A stretch of DNA of 62,879 nucleotides from an uncultured Phocaeicola sp. (GTDB lineage: Bacteria; Bacteroidota; Bacteroidia; Bacteroidales; Bacteroidaceae). The stretch is from the NCBI GenBank assembly GCA_944320605.1, contig CALUIE010000005.1, positions 1-62,879 on the forward strand. Reading direction: 5' to 3'. Shown here in pieces: positions 41,984-51,739 of the stretch (position 1 is its first letter; the number at the start of each line of letters is the position of its first letter). A model generated the notes under the pieces. The model did no database searches, was not told the DNA's origin, and saw nothing but the letters and a program-made list of their open reading frames with translations. A program made the translations under genes and the position numbers.

Positions 41984-43489
41984 ATGAATTCGACCAAATT
42001 GATTGACAGAATATTTGTACCACGTAGGAAACAAATCGAAATGTATTCTGCCAAAGCAGAAGAAATACAAAATAAAGTCTTGAGAAGGCTTGTCGATACC
42101 GCTCTATGCACAGAGTGGGGGAAAAACTGTAATTTTAAAGATATTAAGGGGTATTCTGATTTTAACAGACTTCCTGTTCAGACGTATGATGATATAAAAG
42201 GGTATGTTGACCGTATGCGTCATGGTGAAAAGAATATACTATGGCCTGGACAAGTGAAGTGGTATGCAAAATCTTCCGGAACTACAAACGACAAGAGCAA
42301 GTTTATACCTGTATCAAAAGACGGATTAAAGAATATTCATTATAGAGGTGGAATAGATGCTGTGGCTTTGTATTTGGGTGAAAATCCAAATAGCAGATTC
42401 TTTTCCGGAAAGGGATTGATTCTTGGTGGAAGTCATTCACCAAATTATAATCTGAAAGACAGTCTCGTTGGCGATTTGTCGGCAATTTTGATTCAGAATG
42501 TAAGTCCACTGGTCAATCTTATACGCGTTCCGAGCAAAGAAATAGCCTTGTTGGGAGAATTCGAAGAAAAAGTAGAAAAAATAGCGTCGTCAACTATAAA
42601 TAAGAATATAACAAACATATCGGGCGTTCCTTCATGGATGTTGGCTGTGATAAAACGTATCTTGGAGAAAACCGGGGCTAAGACTTTGGATGAGGTATGG
42701 CCAAATCTGGAAGTCTTTTTCCATGGTGGGGTATGCTTTACTCCGTATAGGGAACAGTACAAAAGCCTGATACAATCTGACAAAATGCACTATATGGAAA
42801 CATATAATGCAAGTGAAGGATTTTTCGGCCTGCAAAGTTCACTGTCTGATCCTGCAATGTTGCTTATGATTGATTATGATGTGTTCTACGAATTTATACC
42901 GTTTGAAGAGTTTGATAGCGAAAATCCTACAGTGATTCCGTTATGGGATGTGGAGGTTGGAAAGAATTATGCGATGGTTATTAGTACATCATGCGGATTG
43001 TGGAGATACATAATAGGTGATACAGTTAAATTTACACAGAAAAATCCGTATAAGTTTGTAATAACAGGACGTACAAAACATTTTATCAATGCCTTTGGAG
43101 AGGAACTTATGGTTGACAATGCGGAAAAAGGATTGCAAGTAGCTTGTAAGGAAACGGGAGCACAGGTTTTGGAATATTCTGCAGCCCCGGTCTTCATGGA
43201 TTCTAATGCAAAGTGCCGTCATCAATGGCTTATAGAATTTAGTAAGATGCCTGATTCAATAGAACATTTCCGTCATGTCCTGGATAAAGCCTTGCAAAGT
43301 ATAAATTCTGATTATGAGGCTAAAAGGCATAAGGATATAACATTACAGGAACTTGAAGTCATAGTTGCCCGTCAAGGATTGTTTCATGATTGGCTTAAAC
43401 AGAAGGGCAAGTTGGGAGGTCAGCATAAAGTTCCACGCCTTAGTAATAATCGTGAACATATTGACAGTATGTTGAGATTGAATATATAA
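41984..43489 (+). CDS. GH3 (auxin-responsive promoter) family acyl-adenylating protein
   Basis: A 501-residue protein of the GH3 family, ANL-type enzymes that adenylate a carboxylic acid and join it to an amine in plants; the bacterial function is unsettled. Motifs are WYAKSSGTTNDKSKFIPVS near 90-108 (P-loop-like SSGTTNDKSK), MHYMETYNASEGFFGLQ near 266 and TSCGLWRYIIGDTVKF near 334-349, followed by the C-terminal lid KFVITGRTKHFINAFGEEL. No signal peptide is present, so it is cytoplasmic. It heads a plus-strand run with an Ig-like lipoprotein, DUF3108, transglycosylase and beta-galactosidase genes, with short gaps. Confidence 0.9.
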   Translation: MNSTKLIDRIFVPRRKQIEMYSAKAEEIQNKVLRRLVDTALCTEWGKNCNFKDIKGYSDFNRLPVQTYDDIKGYVDRMRHGEKNILWPGQVKWYAKSSGTTNDKSKFIPVSKDGLKNIHYRGGIDAVALYLGENPNSRFFSGKGLILGGSHSPNYNLKDSLVGDLSAILIQNVSPLVNLIRVPSKEIALLGEFEEKVEKIASSTINKNITNISGVPSWMLAVIKRILEKTGAKTLDEVWPNLEVFFHGGVCFTPYREQYKSLIQSDKMHYMETYNASEGFFGLQSSLSDPAMLLMIDYDVFYEFIPFEEFDSENPTVIPLWDVEVGKNYAMVISTSCGLWRYIIGDTVKFTQKNPYKFVITGRTKHFINAFGEELMVDNAEKGLQVACKETGAQVLEYSAAPVFMDSNAKCRHQWLIEFSKMPDSIEHFRHVLDKALQSINSDYEAKRHKDITLQELEVIVARQGLFHDWLKQKGKLGGQHKVPRLSNNREHIDSMLRLNI

Positions 43490-43537
43490 AGTTCTTTTGA
43501 ACTAAAAAATGAAGCATTCACATTATAAAACGTTTTA

Positions 43538-45475
43538 ATGAAACTATCTACATTACATACATTGCCTTTAGCGGTAATAATTATATTACTTTATGCTTGT
43601 GCCAGTACCGGAACTCCGGACGGAGGCCCGTATGATGAAACTCCGCCTAAATTTGTACGTGCGACTCCCGAGCCGAACGCTACAAATAATAAACGTAAGA
43701 AAATTGCAATAGAATTCGACGAATTCATAAAGATAGAAAATGCGGCGGAGAAAGTGATAATATCGCCTCCGCAGACTGAGATGCCTGAGGTTAAGGCTTC
43801 GGGTAAAAGAGTCTTGGTGGAGTTCTTTGATACTTTAAGAGATAATACTACTTATACAATAGATTTCGGAGACGCCATAGTGGATAATAACGAGGGTAAC
43901 CCTATGGGAAATTTCTCGTATGCATTTTCTACCGGTGAGATAATAGATACTATGGAGGTTTCCGGGACTGTACTGAATGCGCAGGACCTTGAGCCGATAA
44001 AGGGAATACAGGTAGGACTGCACAGTAATCTCAATGATTCGGCTTTCACTTCTTTACCTTTCGTGAGAATATCACGTACGGACAGTAGAGGGCATTTTAC
44101 CATTAAGGGAGTCGCGCCTGGTAAATATAGAATATATGCTTTGAAAGATGGAAATCAAAATTATCTTTTTGATTCAAAAACAGAAATTATAGCATATTCT
44201 GATTCTATTATAGTGCCTTCTATGGCACCTGCTGTAAGACAGGATACTGTATGGAATCCTATTGACACTTTGAAAATAGATACTGTAAAAACTGTAAATT
44301 ATACCCGTTTTATGCCTGATGATATTATCCTCAGGGCATTCAAAGAAGAGAATACTATTCAATATCTTGCAAAGAGCGAAAGAGAGCAACTTAACAGATT
44401 CTCGTTGTATTTTAGTGCAAAGGCTGATACGTTGCCTACGGTCAAGGGACTAAATTTTGATGAAAATAATGCTTTCATAATAGAACCGTCATCCAATAAC
44501 GATACTATAAGATACTGGATTAAAGATACCGTGCTTTGTGAGAGAGATACTCTTGCGCTCCAGGTTGATTATCTTTTTACAGATTCATTAGGAAAGCTGG
44601 TACCGAAACGTGACACTCTTTTAATGATGAATAAAATCAATAAGGAGAGACGTATGGCTATGGCCCGTGAGGAAATGGAGAAGAAGGAAAAAGAGCTTAA
44701 GAAAAGACGTAGGAAAGGTGATAGTACGAATGTTGTAGAAGTGAAGTTCTTTAGTATGAAAGTCGATGCTCCGTCGTCTATGGATATTGGTCAGAACATC
44801 TGTATTTCGTTTGAAGAACCGGTTGAAAGTATTGATACTTCGGCAATTCATATAGATCTAAAAGTTGATACCCTTTGGAACGAGGAAAGATTTATTTTGA
44901 TGGCTGATAGTGTACAACCCCGAAAGTATCATATATTGAGCCGATGGAATCCTGGAAGTGAGTACAGACTAAGAATAGACTCTGCGGCAGTAAAGAGCAT
45001 TTATGGCCTGCATACGGATAAGGTTGAGAATACATTGAAGATAAAGATGCTTGAAGATTATGGCACATTATATCTTAATATAAGTGGAGTGGAAGGCAGT
45101 GGCGTAGTTCAGTTGCTTAATTCAAGTGACGCTGTAGTAAGAGAACAGAAACTGAAAAAGAATAATACTTGTGATTTTTATTTCCTTCAGCCTAATACCA
45201 AGTATTATATAAGGATGTACATTGACAGTAATAACAATGGTAAATGGGATACAGGTGATTATGGAAAGAAAATTCAACCTGAAAGTGTATATTACTTCCC
45301 GAAGGTTTGGGAAATGAAGGCTAATTTTGAGTTTGAGGAAAATTGGGATGTCAACGCACTGACCCCTGACAAGCAGAAACTGGATGAGATAAAGAAGCAG
45401 AAACCGGAAGAAGCCAAGAAAGTAAAAGACAGGAATAAAGAAAGAGCAAAAAAATTAGGATTGACAAATGATTAA
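43538..45475 (+). CDS. Ig-like (Big_5) domain lipoprotein
   Basis: A 645-residue lipoprotein (LLYACASTGTPDGGPYDETPPKF; acylated Cys near residue 21). The first domain, about 35-135, shows the Big_5 Ig-like pattern NKRKKIAIEFDEFIKIENAAEKVIISPP and VLVEFFDTLRDNTTYTIDFGDAIVD (short blocks IEFDEFIKIEN and DNTTYTIDFGDAI). A carboxypeptidase-regulatory-like domain follows (about 150-235), and a basic, Lys/Glu-rich helix (near 370-390) and more beta domains complete it. These are widespread in Bacteroidetes with no proven role. The stop overlaps the DUF3108 start by 8 bases, so the two are coupled. Confidence 0.85.
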   Translation: MKLSTLHTLPLAVIIILLYACASTGTPDGGPYDETPPKFVRATPEPNATNNKRKKIAIEFDEFIKIENAAEKVIISPPQTEMPEVKASGKRVLVEFFDTLRDNTTYTIDFGDAIVDNNEGNPMGNFSYAFSTGEIIDTMEVSGTVLNAQDLEPIKGIQVGLHSNLNDSAFTSLPFVRISRTDSRGHFTIKGVAPGKYRIYALKDGNQNYLFDSKTEIIAYSDSIIVPSMAPAVRQDTVWNPIDTLKIDTVKTVNYTRFMPDDIILRAFKEENTIQYLAKSEREQLNRFSLYFSAKADTLPTVKGLNFDENNAFIIEPSSNNDTIRYWIKDTVLCERDTLALQVDYLFTDSLGKLVPKRDTLLMMNKINKERRMAMAREEMEKKEKELKKRRRKGDSTNVVEVKFFSMKVDAPSSMDIGQNICISFEEPVESIDTSAIHIDLKVDTLWNEERFILMADSVQPRKYHILSRWNPGSEYRLRIDSAAVKSIYGLHTDKVENTLKIKMLEDYGTLYLNISGVEGSGVVQLLNSSDAVVREQKLKKNNTCDFYFLQPNTKYYIRMYIDSNNNGKWDTGDYGKKIQPESVYYFPKVWEMKANFEFEENWDVNALTPDKQKLDEIKKQKPEEAKKVKDRNKERAKKLGLTND

Positions 45476-46274
45476 GCGATTATGTCTATGCATATTCTTA
45501 TTATTTACAATAGGAATATGTGCCAATGCACAGTGCGGGGCCGTGAACGATGCGATAAAACCGGGAGAGGAACTCTCATACGAACTGAAGTTCAACTGGA
45601 AGTTTATCTGGATAAACGCAGGATGGGCAAAGATGACCGTAGATACTGTAACTTACGATGGGAAGCAATGTTTGAAGACTGATTTGGAATCGTTTACAAA
45701 CAGAAAAATAGATATGTTTTTCAGAATGCGCGACACTCTTACATGTCTTACCACAGAAGATCTGGTCCCTCTGTATTTCCGTAAAGGCGCGGCGGAAGGG
45801 AAAAGATATAGTGTGGATGATGTGAAGTTTAGTTACAGAAACGGTAAATGTATTGTAGACCAATATAGAACGGTGAATGGTAATATGCGTAAAAACTACC
45901 AGGAGTCTGCAGTATGTGTATATGATATGTTGAGTATTCTTCTTCAGGCACGTTCTTATGACGCAACCGATTATTCTCCGGGAGATAAAATCTTGTTTTC
46001 TATGGCAACAGGCAAGGATATTGATAAACAGACTCTTATATACCGGGGCAAGGAAGTGTATAAGGCGGAGAACGGAATGAAGTTTCGTTGTCTTGTCTTT
46101 TCTCTTGTGGAGTATGATAAAGGAAAAGAGAAAGAAGTTATCACATTCTATGTGACTGATGACAGAAATCACTTGCCGGTACGTCTGGATATGTACCTGA
46201 ATTTTGGTTCAGCTAAGGCTTTCCTTACTGAAATAAAAGGTAATAGACATCCGCTGGATTCATTGGTTGAATAA
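45468..46274 (+). CDS. DUF3108 secreted protein
   Basis: A 268-residue protein with a signal peptide (about 1-22, CLCIFLLFTIGICANA). Its body begins NDAIKPGEELSYELKFNWKFIWINAGWAKM, the DUF3108 opening (GEELSYELKFNW with INAGWA), and carries KRYSVDDVKFSYRNGKC and the C-terminal FYVTDDRNHLPVRLDMYLNFGSAKAFLTEI. DUF3108 proteins form a beta-rich envelope fold; the function is not known. It is coupled to the Ig-like lipoprotein gene and followed by a transglycosylase gene after 24 bases, so it may act on the outer membrane or wall. Confidence 0.88.
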   Translation: MIKRLCLCIFLLFTIGICANAQCGAVNDAIKPGEELSYELKFNWKFIWINAGWAKMTVDTVTYDGKQCLKTDLESFTNRKIDMFFRMRDTLTCLTTEDLVPLYFRKGAAEGKRYSVDDVKFSYRNGKCIVDQYRTVNGNMRKNYQESAVCVYDMLSILLQARSYDATDYSPGDKILFSMATGKDIDKQTLIYRGKEVYKAENGMKFRCLVFSLVEYDKGKEKEVITFYVTDDRNHLPVRLDMYLNFGSAKAFLTEIKGNRHPLDSLVE

Positions 46275-46298
46275 TTTGTTGTTGATTTAAATTGATAT

Positions 46299-47222
46299 AT
46301 GATGTTTAGCTTGTGTGGGAAAAAACTACCCGTTATATTGATTGTAGTTGTATTTTTGTGTGTATTCCCTTTTTTTATTAATGCATATTGCACGAATATT
46401 GTAAAAGAAAACGGTGAGGATAGTGCCAGGTATTCGTGTGTAGAGGTACCTGAGTATGTGGTGTTTTGTGGTGATACCGTAAACTTGAAACGCTATGACC
46501 GATATGAACGCATGGATAGGGAATTAATGGCTTTTTCATTTATGCACAGTACGTCAATACAGACGCTGAAAAGAGCACATAGGTATTTCCCGGTAGTTGA
46601 GCCTATATTGAAAAAGAACGGGATTCCCGATGATTTTAAATATCTCATGGCTATAGAAAGTGCTTGTAATCCTATCGCACGTTCTGGAGCAGGAGCAGCC
46701 GGCTTGTGGCAGTTTATGCCTGTTACCGGCAGGGAATATGGACTTGAGGTAAACTCTCATGTAGATGAGAGATACAATATAGAGAAATCCACAAGTGCCG
46801 TATGTAAATATCTTAATGACGCTTATAGTAAATTTGGCGATTGGATAAGTGTTGCCGCATCGTATAATGCCGGTCAGGGAAGGATAGCCCAACAGCAGGA
46901 AAGGCAATATACAGAAGAAACATTGGATTTATATCTTGTAGAGGAGACCGCAAGATATGTATATAGGATTTTTGCTGCAAAAATGTTATTTGAGAATCCT
47001 GAGGCTTTTGGTTTTTATCTGCGTGATTCTGAATTATACGAACAGATAAATTACCGGACGGTGAAGGTTACTGAGACTATTACAGACCTTGCCCGCTTTG
47101 CCCGTAGTCAGGGTACTACATACGCTCTTTTGAAAAATCTTAATCCTTGGTTGAGGGATACATCTCTTCCTGACAAGAATGGAAAAGAATATATCATAAA
47201 GATACCGGAGCTGTTGGATTGA
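46299..47222 (+). CDS. Membrane-bound lytic transglycosylase with LysM domain
   Basis: Cuts peptidoglycan between N-acetylmuramic acid and N-acetylglucosamine. The 307-residue protein has an uncleaved or signal-type membrane helix (about 9-30) and an SLT domain: PDDFKYLMAIESACNPIARSGAGAAGLWQFMP near 110-141, where the catalytic Glu is in AIESAC, with AAGLWQFMPVTGREYG and VAASYNAGQGRI as the other conserved motifs. The C-terminal 45 residues (YRTVKVTETITDLARFARSQGTTYALLKNLNPWL) make a LysM-like peptidoglycan-binding repeat. It follows DUF3108 and precedes the beta-galactosidase. An alternative start is the second Met. Confidence 0.92.
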   Translation: MMFSLCGKKLPVILIVVVFLCVFPFFINAYCTNIVKENGEDSARYSCVEVPEYVVFCGDTVNLKRYDRYERMDRELMAFSFMHSTSIQTLKRAHRYFPVVEPILKKNGIPDDFKYLMAIESACNPIARSGAGAAGLWQFMPVTGREYGLEVNSHVDERYNIEKSTSAVCKYLNDAYSKFGDWISVAASYNAGQGRIAQQQERQYTEETLDLYLVEETARYVYRIFAAKMLFENPEAFGFYLRDSELYEQINYRTVKVTETITDLARFARSQGTTYALLKNLNPWLRDTSLPDKNGKEYIIKIPELLD

Positions 47223-47255
47223 TAGAATTATTGTAACCTAATTAAACATTATATC

Positions 47256-50200
47256 ATGAAAAAACAATTGTTATTAACAGCAGTGTGCGCATGTTCATTG
47301 TCGGTTTCTGCACAAACATTTAAGGAATGGCAGGATCCGGAAATAAATGAGATTAACCGCGCGCCTATGCATACCAGTTTCTTCTCATACGAGGACATCG
47401 ATGCCGCAAACAATGGTGTGAAGGAAAAGTCTGATAATTTTATGACACTGAATGGCGTATGGAAATTTTTCTGGGTAGAAAATGCGGATCAACGTCCTAC
47501 TGATTTTTTCAAAGTGGATTATAACGATAAAGGTTGGGGCGATTTGCGTGTTCCGGCAGTATGGGAACTGAACGGTTATGGCGATCCCATATACGTTAAT
47601 GTCGGTTATGCATGGCGTAATCAATATAAGAACAATCCTCCGTATGTTCCTGTAGAGAAGAATCATGTAGGCTCGTACCGCAAGGAAATAATTGTGCCCG
47701 CCGATTGGAAAGGCAAGGATATAATCGCTCACTTCGGCTCTGTTACTTCCAATATGTATCTTTGGGTGAACGGTAAGTTTGTGGGATACAGTGAAGACAG
47801 TAAACTTGAGGCTGAATTTGACATAACAAAGTATTTGCTTCCCGGGAAAAAGAATATTATAGCATTTCAGGTTTTCCGCTGGTGCGATGGTACATATCTT
47901 GAAGATCAGGATTTCTTCCGTTACAGTGGTGTTGGACGTGACTGTTATTTATATGCCCGTAATCGTAACCGCATTGAAGACATCAGAATAACTCCTGATT
48001 TGGATAGTGAGTATAAGAATGGAACATTGGATATAAATATTAGTCTGAAAGGTAATAATAGTGTTGTTTTGGAACTTATAGATGCACAAAGCAACATTGT
48101 TGCAGTAAAAGAAGTAAAAGGTTCCGGAAAAATCAATACTGAAATAGCAGTTGAAAATCCATTTAAATGGACAGCAGAGACGCCGTATCTTTATACTCTG
48201 CGCGCAAGTGTAAAGGGGGGGAGTGAAACAACAGAAGTTATTCCTTTGAAAGTAGGTTTCCGTAAGATTGAATTGAAAGATTCTCAAATATTGGTTAATG
48301 GCCAACCGGTTTTGTTTAAAGGGGCAAATCGTCATGAAATGGATCCTGACGGTGGTTATGTCGTATCGCGTGAACGTATGCTCCAGGATATCCAGATAAT
48401 GAAAAAATTCAATATCAATGCGGTGCGTACATGTCATTATCCGGACGATTCTTATTGGTATGAGCTTTGTGACAAGTATGGAATATATATGGTTGCGGAG
48501 GCGAATATAGAATCACATGGAATGGGATATGGTGAAAAAACACTTGCAAAGAACAAGAAATATGCCAAAGCTCATTTGGAACGTAATATGCGTAATGTAC
48601 AACGTAACTTTAATCATCCGAGTATCATTTTCTGGTCTTTGGGTAATGAAGCCGGGTATGGTCCGAACTTTGAGGCTGCATACGATTGGGTAAAAGCTGA
48701 AGACAACAGCCGTGCTGTGCAGTATGAGCGTGCAGGATTTTCAGGGAAAACCGATATTTTCTGTCCGATGTATTACAGGTATAAGCCATGTGAAGAATAC
48801 TCAAAAGATGACAGCAAGCAGAAACCGCTTATACAGTGCGAGTATGCTCATGCAATGGGAAATTCGCAGGGAGGTTTCAAGGAATATTGGGATTTGATAC
48901 GTAAATATCCTAAGTATCAGGGAGGTTTTATCTGGGATTTTGTTGATCAGTCTTGTCGTTGGACCGGAAAGGATGGAAAAATGATATATGCTTACGGTGG
49001 TGACTTTAACCGTTTTGATGCCAGTGATAACAACTTCTGCGATAATGGTCTTATCAGTCCTGACCGTGTACCTAATCCGCACATGTACGAGGTGGGTTAT
49101 TTCTATCAGAATATATGGACTACTCCGGGTGATATTGGTAAAGGAGAGATAAAAATATATAATGAGAATTTCTTCCGTGATCTTTCTGCTTATCGTATGG
49201 AATGGGAAGTTATGAAAGACGGTAAACCTGTACGCACCGGAATTGTTGATGAGCTTAATGTTGCTCCAGGACAGAGTGTAACAATGAAATTAGATTTAGG
49301 TAATATTGATGACTGCGGTGAATGGCTTCTGAATGTGAAATATATACAGAAGATGAGTGAGAATCTTGTACCTGCAGGACATGTTGTAGCTAAAAATCAG
49401 ATAGTATTGAAAGAATATGAACTTTCTGATTTGGCGTTCTCTAATATTGAGAAGTCGAATATGAAGATTGTTGTACCAATGGCTAATGATGAAAACTCAA
49501 ACTGTTTGGAGATTGTAGGTGAGGCATTTAATATACAGTTTGACAAGAAGAACGGTTTTATGGATAGCTATACTGTAAACGGTGTACAGATGATAAAGGA
49601 GGGCGGACAGCTTACTCCAAATTTTTGGCGTGCTCCTACAGACAATGATTATGGTGCAGGACTTCAGAATAAATATTCGGTATGGAAAAATCCTGAACTC
49701 AAACTTCTTTCTATGAGGCATGAGCAGAAAGATAACATGATTGTTGTCTGTACAGAGTATGAGATAAGAAGCGTACATGCAAAATTGTATCTTACTTACA
49801 CCATAAACAACGAGGGTGCGGTAAAGGTCAATCAAAGAATGGCGGCGGCGCAGGATGTAGCTGTTCCCGACATGTTCAGGTTTGGAATGCAGATGGTAAT
49901 GCCTGAATCCTTCGAAAGAATCTCTTATTATGGTCGTGGACCTATAGAAAACTATATTGACAGGAAGCATAGTACTGATCTCGGCATTTATAATCAGACT
50001 GTTACAGAACAATTCTATGCTTATATTCGCCCACAGGAGAATGGAACCAAAACTGATATTCGTTGGTGGAAACTCTTTAATGACGAAGGTAAGGGCTTGC
50101 AGTTTGTAGCGGCAGAACCTTTCTCTGCGTCAGCTTTGCATTACACAATAGAATCACTTGACGATGGAGTTCAAAAAGATCAACGCCACTCTAACGAAGT

Positions 50201-50366
50201 ATCTCCTTCTGACCTTACAAACTTCCTTATAGACAAGGTTCAGCAAGGTTTGGCTTGCGAAAACAGTTGGGGAGCAATTCCACGTCCGGAATATCGGGTC
50301 CCATACGCAAACTATGAGTTTACGTTTATCATGACTCCCGTTTCTGATGTAGTTGTAATGGAATAA
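47256..50366 (+). CDS. Secreted GH2 beta-galactosidase
   Basis: A 1036-residue glycoside hydrolase family 2 enzyme with a signal peptide (about 1-20). It has the five-domain LacZ plan: jelly-roll sugar-binding domain (WELNGYGDPIYVNVGYAW near 105), Ig-like domain, the TIM barrel with FWSLGNEAGYG near 465 (general acid/base Glu in GNEAGYG), CEYAHAMGNSQGG near 530 (nucleophile Glu in CEYAHAMGN), and the C-terminal Bgal_small_N domain (FWRAPTDNDYGAG near 789, then GRGPIENYIDRKHS). Exported forms in Bacteroidetes remove beta-linked galactose from glycans. Although not next to the PUL, it could contribute; gene order puts it with the transglycosylase gene. Confidence 0.95.
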   Translation: MKKQLLLTAVCACSLSVSAQTFKEWQDPEINEINRAPMHTSFFSYEDIDAANNGVKEKSDNFMTLNGVWKFFWVENADQRPTDFFKVDYNDKGWGDLRVPAVWELNGYGDPIYVNVGYAWRNQYKNNPPYVPVEKNHVGSYRKEIIVPADWKGKDIIAHFGSVTSNMYLWVNGKFVGYSEDSKLEAEFDITKYLLPGKKNIIAFQVFRWCDGTYLEDQDFFRYSGVGRDCYLYARNRNRIEDIRITPDLDSEYKNGTLDINISLKGNNSVVLELIDAQSNIVAVKEVKGSGKINTEIAVENPFKWTAETPYLYTLRASVKGGSETTEVIPLKVGFRKIELKDSQILVNGQPVLFKGANRHEMDPDGGYVVSRERMLQDIQIMKKFNINAVRTCHYPDDSYWYELCDKYGIYMVAEANIESHGMGYGEKTLAKNKKYAKAHLERNMRNVQRNFNHPSIIFWSLGNEAGYGPNFEAAYDWVKAEDNSRAVQYERAGFSGKTDIFCPMYYRYKPCEEYSKDDSKQKPLIQCEYAHAMGNSQGGFKEYWDLIRKYPKYQGGFIWDFVDQSCRWTGKDGKMIYAYGGDFNRFDASDNNFCDNGLISPDRVPNPHMYEVGYFYQNIWTTPGDIGKGEIKIYNENFFRDLSAYRMEWEVMKDGKPVRTGIVDELNVAPGQSVTMKLDLGNIDDCGEWLLNVKYIQKMSENLVPAGHVVAKNQIVLKEYELSDLAFSNIEKSNMKIVVPMANDENSNCLEIVGEAFNIQFDKKNGFMDSYTVNGVQMIKEGGQLTPNFWRAPTDNDYGAGLQNKYSVWKNPELKLLSMRHEQKDNMIVVCTEYEIRSVHAKLYLTYTINNEGAVKVNQRMAAAQDVAVPDMFRFGMQMVMPESFERISYYGRGPIENYIDRKHSTDLGIYNQTVTEQFYAYIRPQENGTKTDIRWWKLFNDEGKGLQFVAAEPFSASALHYTIESLDDGVQKDQRHSNEVSPSDLTNFLIDKVQQGLACENSWGAIPRPEYRVPYANYEFTFIMTPVSDVVVME

Positions 50367-50381
50367 TGAAAATAAATATAG

Positions 50382-50428
50382 ATAAAGGACATTGCTTATA
50401 ATTGTTGATTATGGGCGATGTCCTTTAT
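50382..50428. terminator. Hairpin between beta-galactosidase and GT4 genes
   Basis: ATAAAGGACATTGC (50382-50395) pairs with GCGATGTCCTTTAT (50415-50428) with one G-U wobble, in the gap between convergent genes. TATTTATAAT follows on the plus strand. It probably ends both transcripts. Confidence 0.7.
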
Positions 50429-50441
50429 ATTTATAATAAAT

Positions 50442-51623
50442 TTACTTTTTTAGTAATGTATCGAATAGGTTTTTCCATTTTTCAGCTATGATTTCTGGAG
50501 AAAATTTTGCCCGGAAGGCAACTGCATTATGTCTTATTCTGTCAATATCCTTTTTATGTAATGATGTTACATTGATTAATGTCTCTGCAAATTTGTTCTC
50601 ATCAAAACATTCAACAGTGAATCCATATTCTCCGGATTTATTTATTACTTCTTCTACTCCGGATGAACAAGCAAAAGCAATAGGAATAACACCTGAGGCC
50701 TGTGCCTCAGTAAGGCAAAGAGGCCAACCTTCAGACTGTGATGTCAGAACCAATATTGAGGCTTTGTCATAATATTGTTGTACATCTTTATGTTCTCCTT
50801 TGAAGGATATTCTTTTTAACTTAAGTTTTGCAGACAGTTGTTCAAGTTCTTTTCTGTCCGGACCGTCACCTACAATTTCCAAATTCCAGTCATTGAGCCT
50901 GTCTTGAATCATTGCCCATATTCTAAGTACTCTATCAATCCTTTTATACCTGTTGTCAAGTCTTCCGCAGAAAAGTATTGTGTTTTCTTTGTCATAGTTT
51001 ACGTTTTCTCTTATTTTTTCAGGGTTCTCAATTGCTACTATATGAGATTCTTCTGGGGCGATTCCAAAAGCTGAACATGTTTGCTTTTTATAGCTGTCGC
51101 ATAATACTGTATAGCTGTCACAGCTATTATATATCTTAAAACTTCTTTTTATAGCCATTCGTTTGGCCTTACCACCTTTGTTGTCTGGATATATTTTATT
51201 CCATAGCAATTTCCATATAATTTTCTTTAAAAATGAGTTTTGTCGACGAGCTATTATTGAATATCGTTGCCAGAATGGTTCTCCATGATTGGCGAATACC
51301 AATTTTATACCGGTACGTTTCCAAATTCCTGTTATGTCGTAAATGTAGTCAACTACTTGTACAAGAATGTCTATATTTAACTTATTTATAAGTTTTTCTA
51401 TGTCTCTTGATTTGGCTGTTGCGTTCCCGGAAATCTTTACTATTGTTATATATTCAGAGAGAGATTTGTTGTATAATGATTTGTTTTCCGATGTAGTGAA
51501 AACGTATATTTTATATTCGTTATTTGTCTTGTCGCATTTGGTTAGATGCTGTGCGATATCTATAGTTATTCTTTCAGCTCCTCCTGCCGGAAATTTGTTG
51601 TGTATGAATGCTATGTTTGTCAT
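50442..51623 (-). CDS. GT4-family glycosyltransferase
   Basis: A 393-residue retaining GT-B glycosyltransferase from a surface polysaccharide or LPS pathway. The N-terminal Rossmann domain starts NIAFIHNKFPAGGAERITID (residues 2-21), and the C-terminal one shows NTILFCGRLDNRYKRIDRVL near 220 and the phosphate-binding SEGWPLCLTEAQASGVIPIAF near 305, with the acidic E-x7-E motif in that stretch. I chose the ATG at 51623, where the fold begins; the frame allows eight extra residues from 51647. It lies downstream of the GT2 gene in the same direction. Donor and acceptor are not identifiable. Confidence 0.88.
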   Translation of the reverse strand: MTNIAFIHNKFPAGGAERITIDIAQHLTKCDKTNNEYKIYVFTTSENKSLYNKSLSEYITIVKISGNATAKSRDIEKLINKLNIDILVQVVDYIYDITGIWKRTGIKLVFANHGEPFWQRYSIIARRQNSFLKKIIWKLLWNKIYPDNKGGKAKRMAIKRSFKIYNSCDSYTVLCDSYKKQTCSAFGIAPEESHIVAIENPEKIRENVNYDKENTILFCGRLDNRYKRIDRVLRIWAMIQDRLNDWNLEIVGDGPDRKELEQLSAKLKLKRISFKGEHKDVQQYYDKASILVLTSQSEGWPLCLTEAQASGVIPIAFACSSGVEEVINKSGEYGFTVECFDENKFAETLINVTSLHKKDIDRIRHNAVAFRAKFSPEIIAEKWKNLFDTLLKK

Positions 51624-51739
51624 GTGTACATTTGATTTATTGTCCATTGAATTTTATATCATTCTACACGTGCGTAATATTCGTTTGATAGGTGTAGAAC
51701 GTAGTATATATTATTTGAGTAGAATCTACGAGCTTTAAA

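Noticed and set aside
45576-46172. Open frame of 198 codons on the minus strand inside the DUF3108 gene
   Set aside because: Antisense to a real gene with good family motifs; its product is low-complexity in Ile, His and Phe and resembles nothing.
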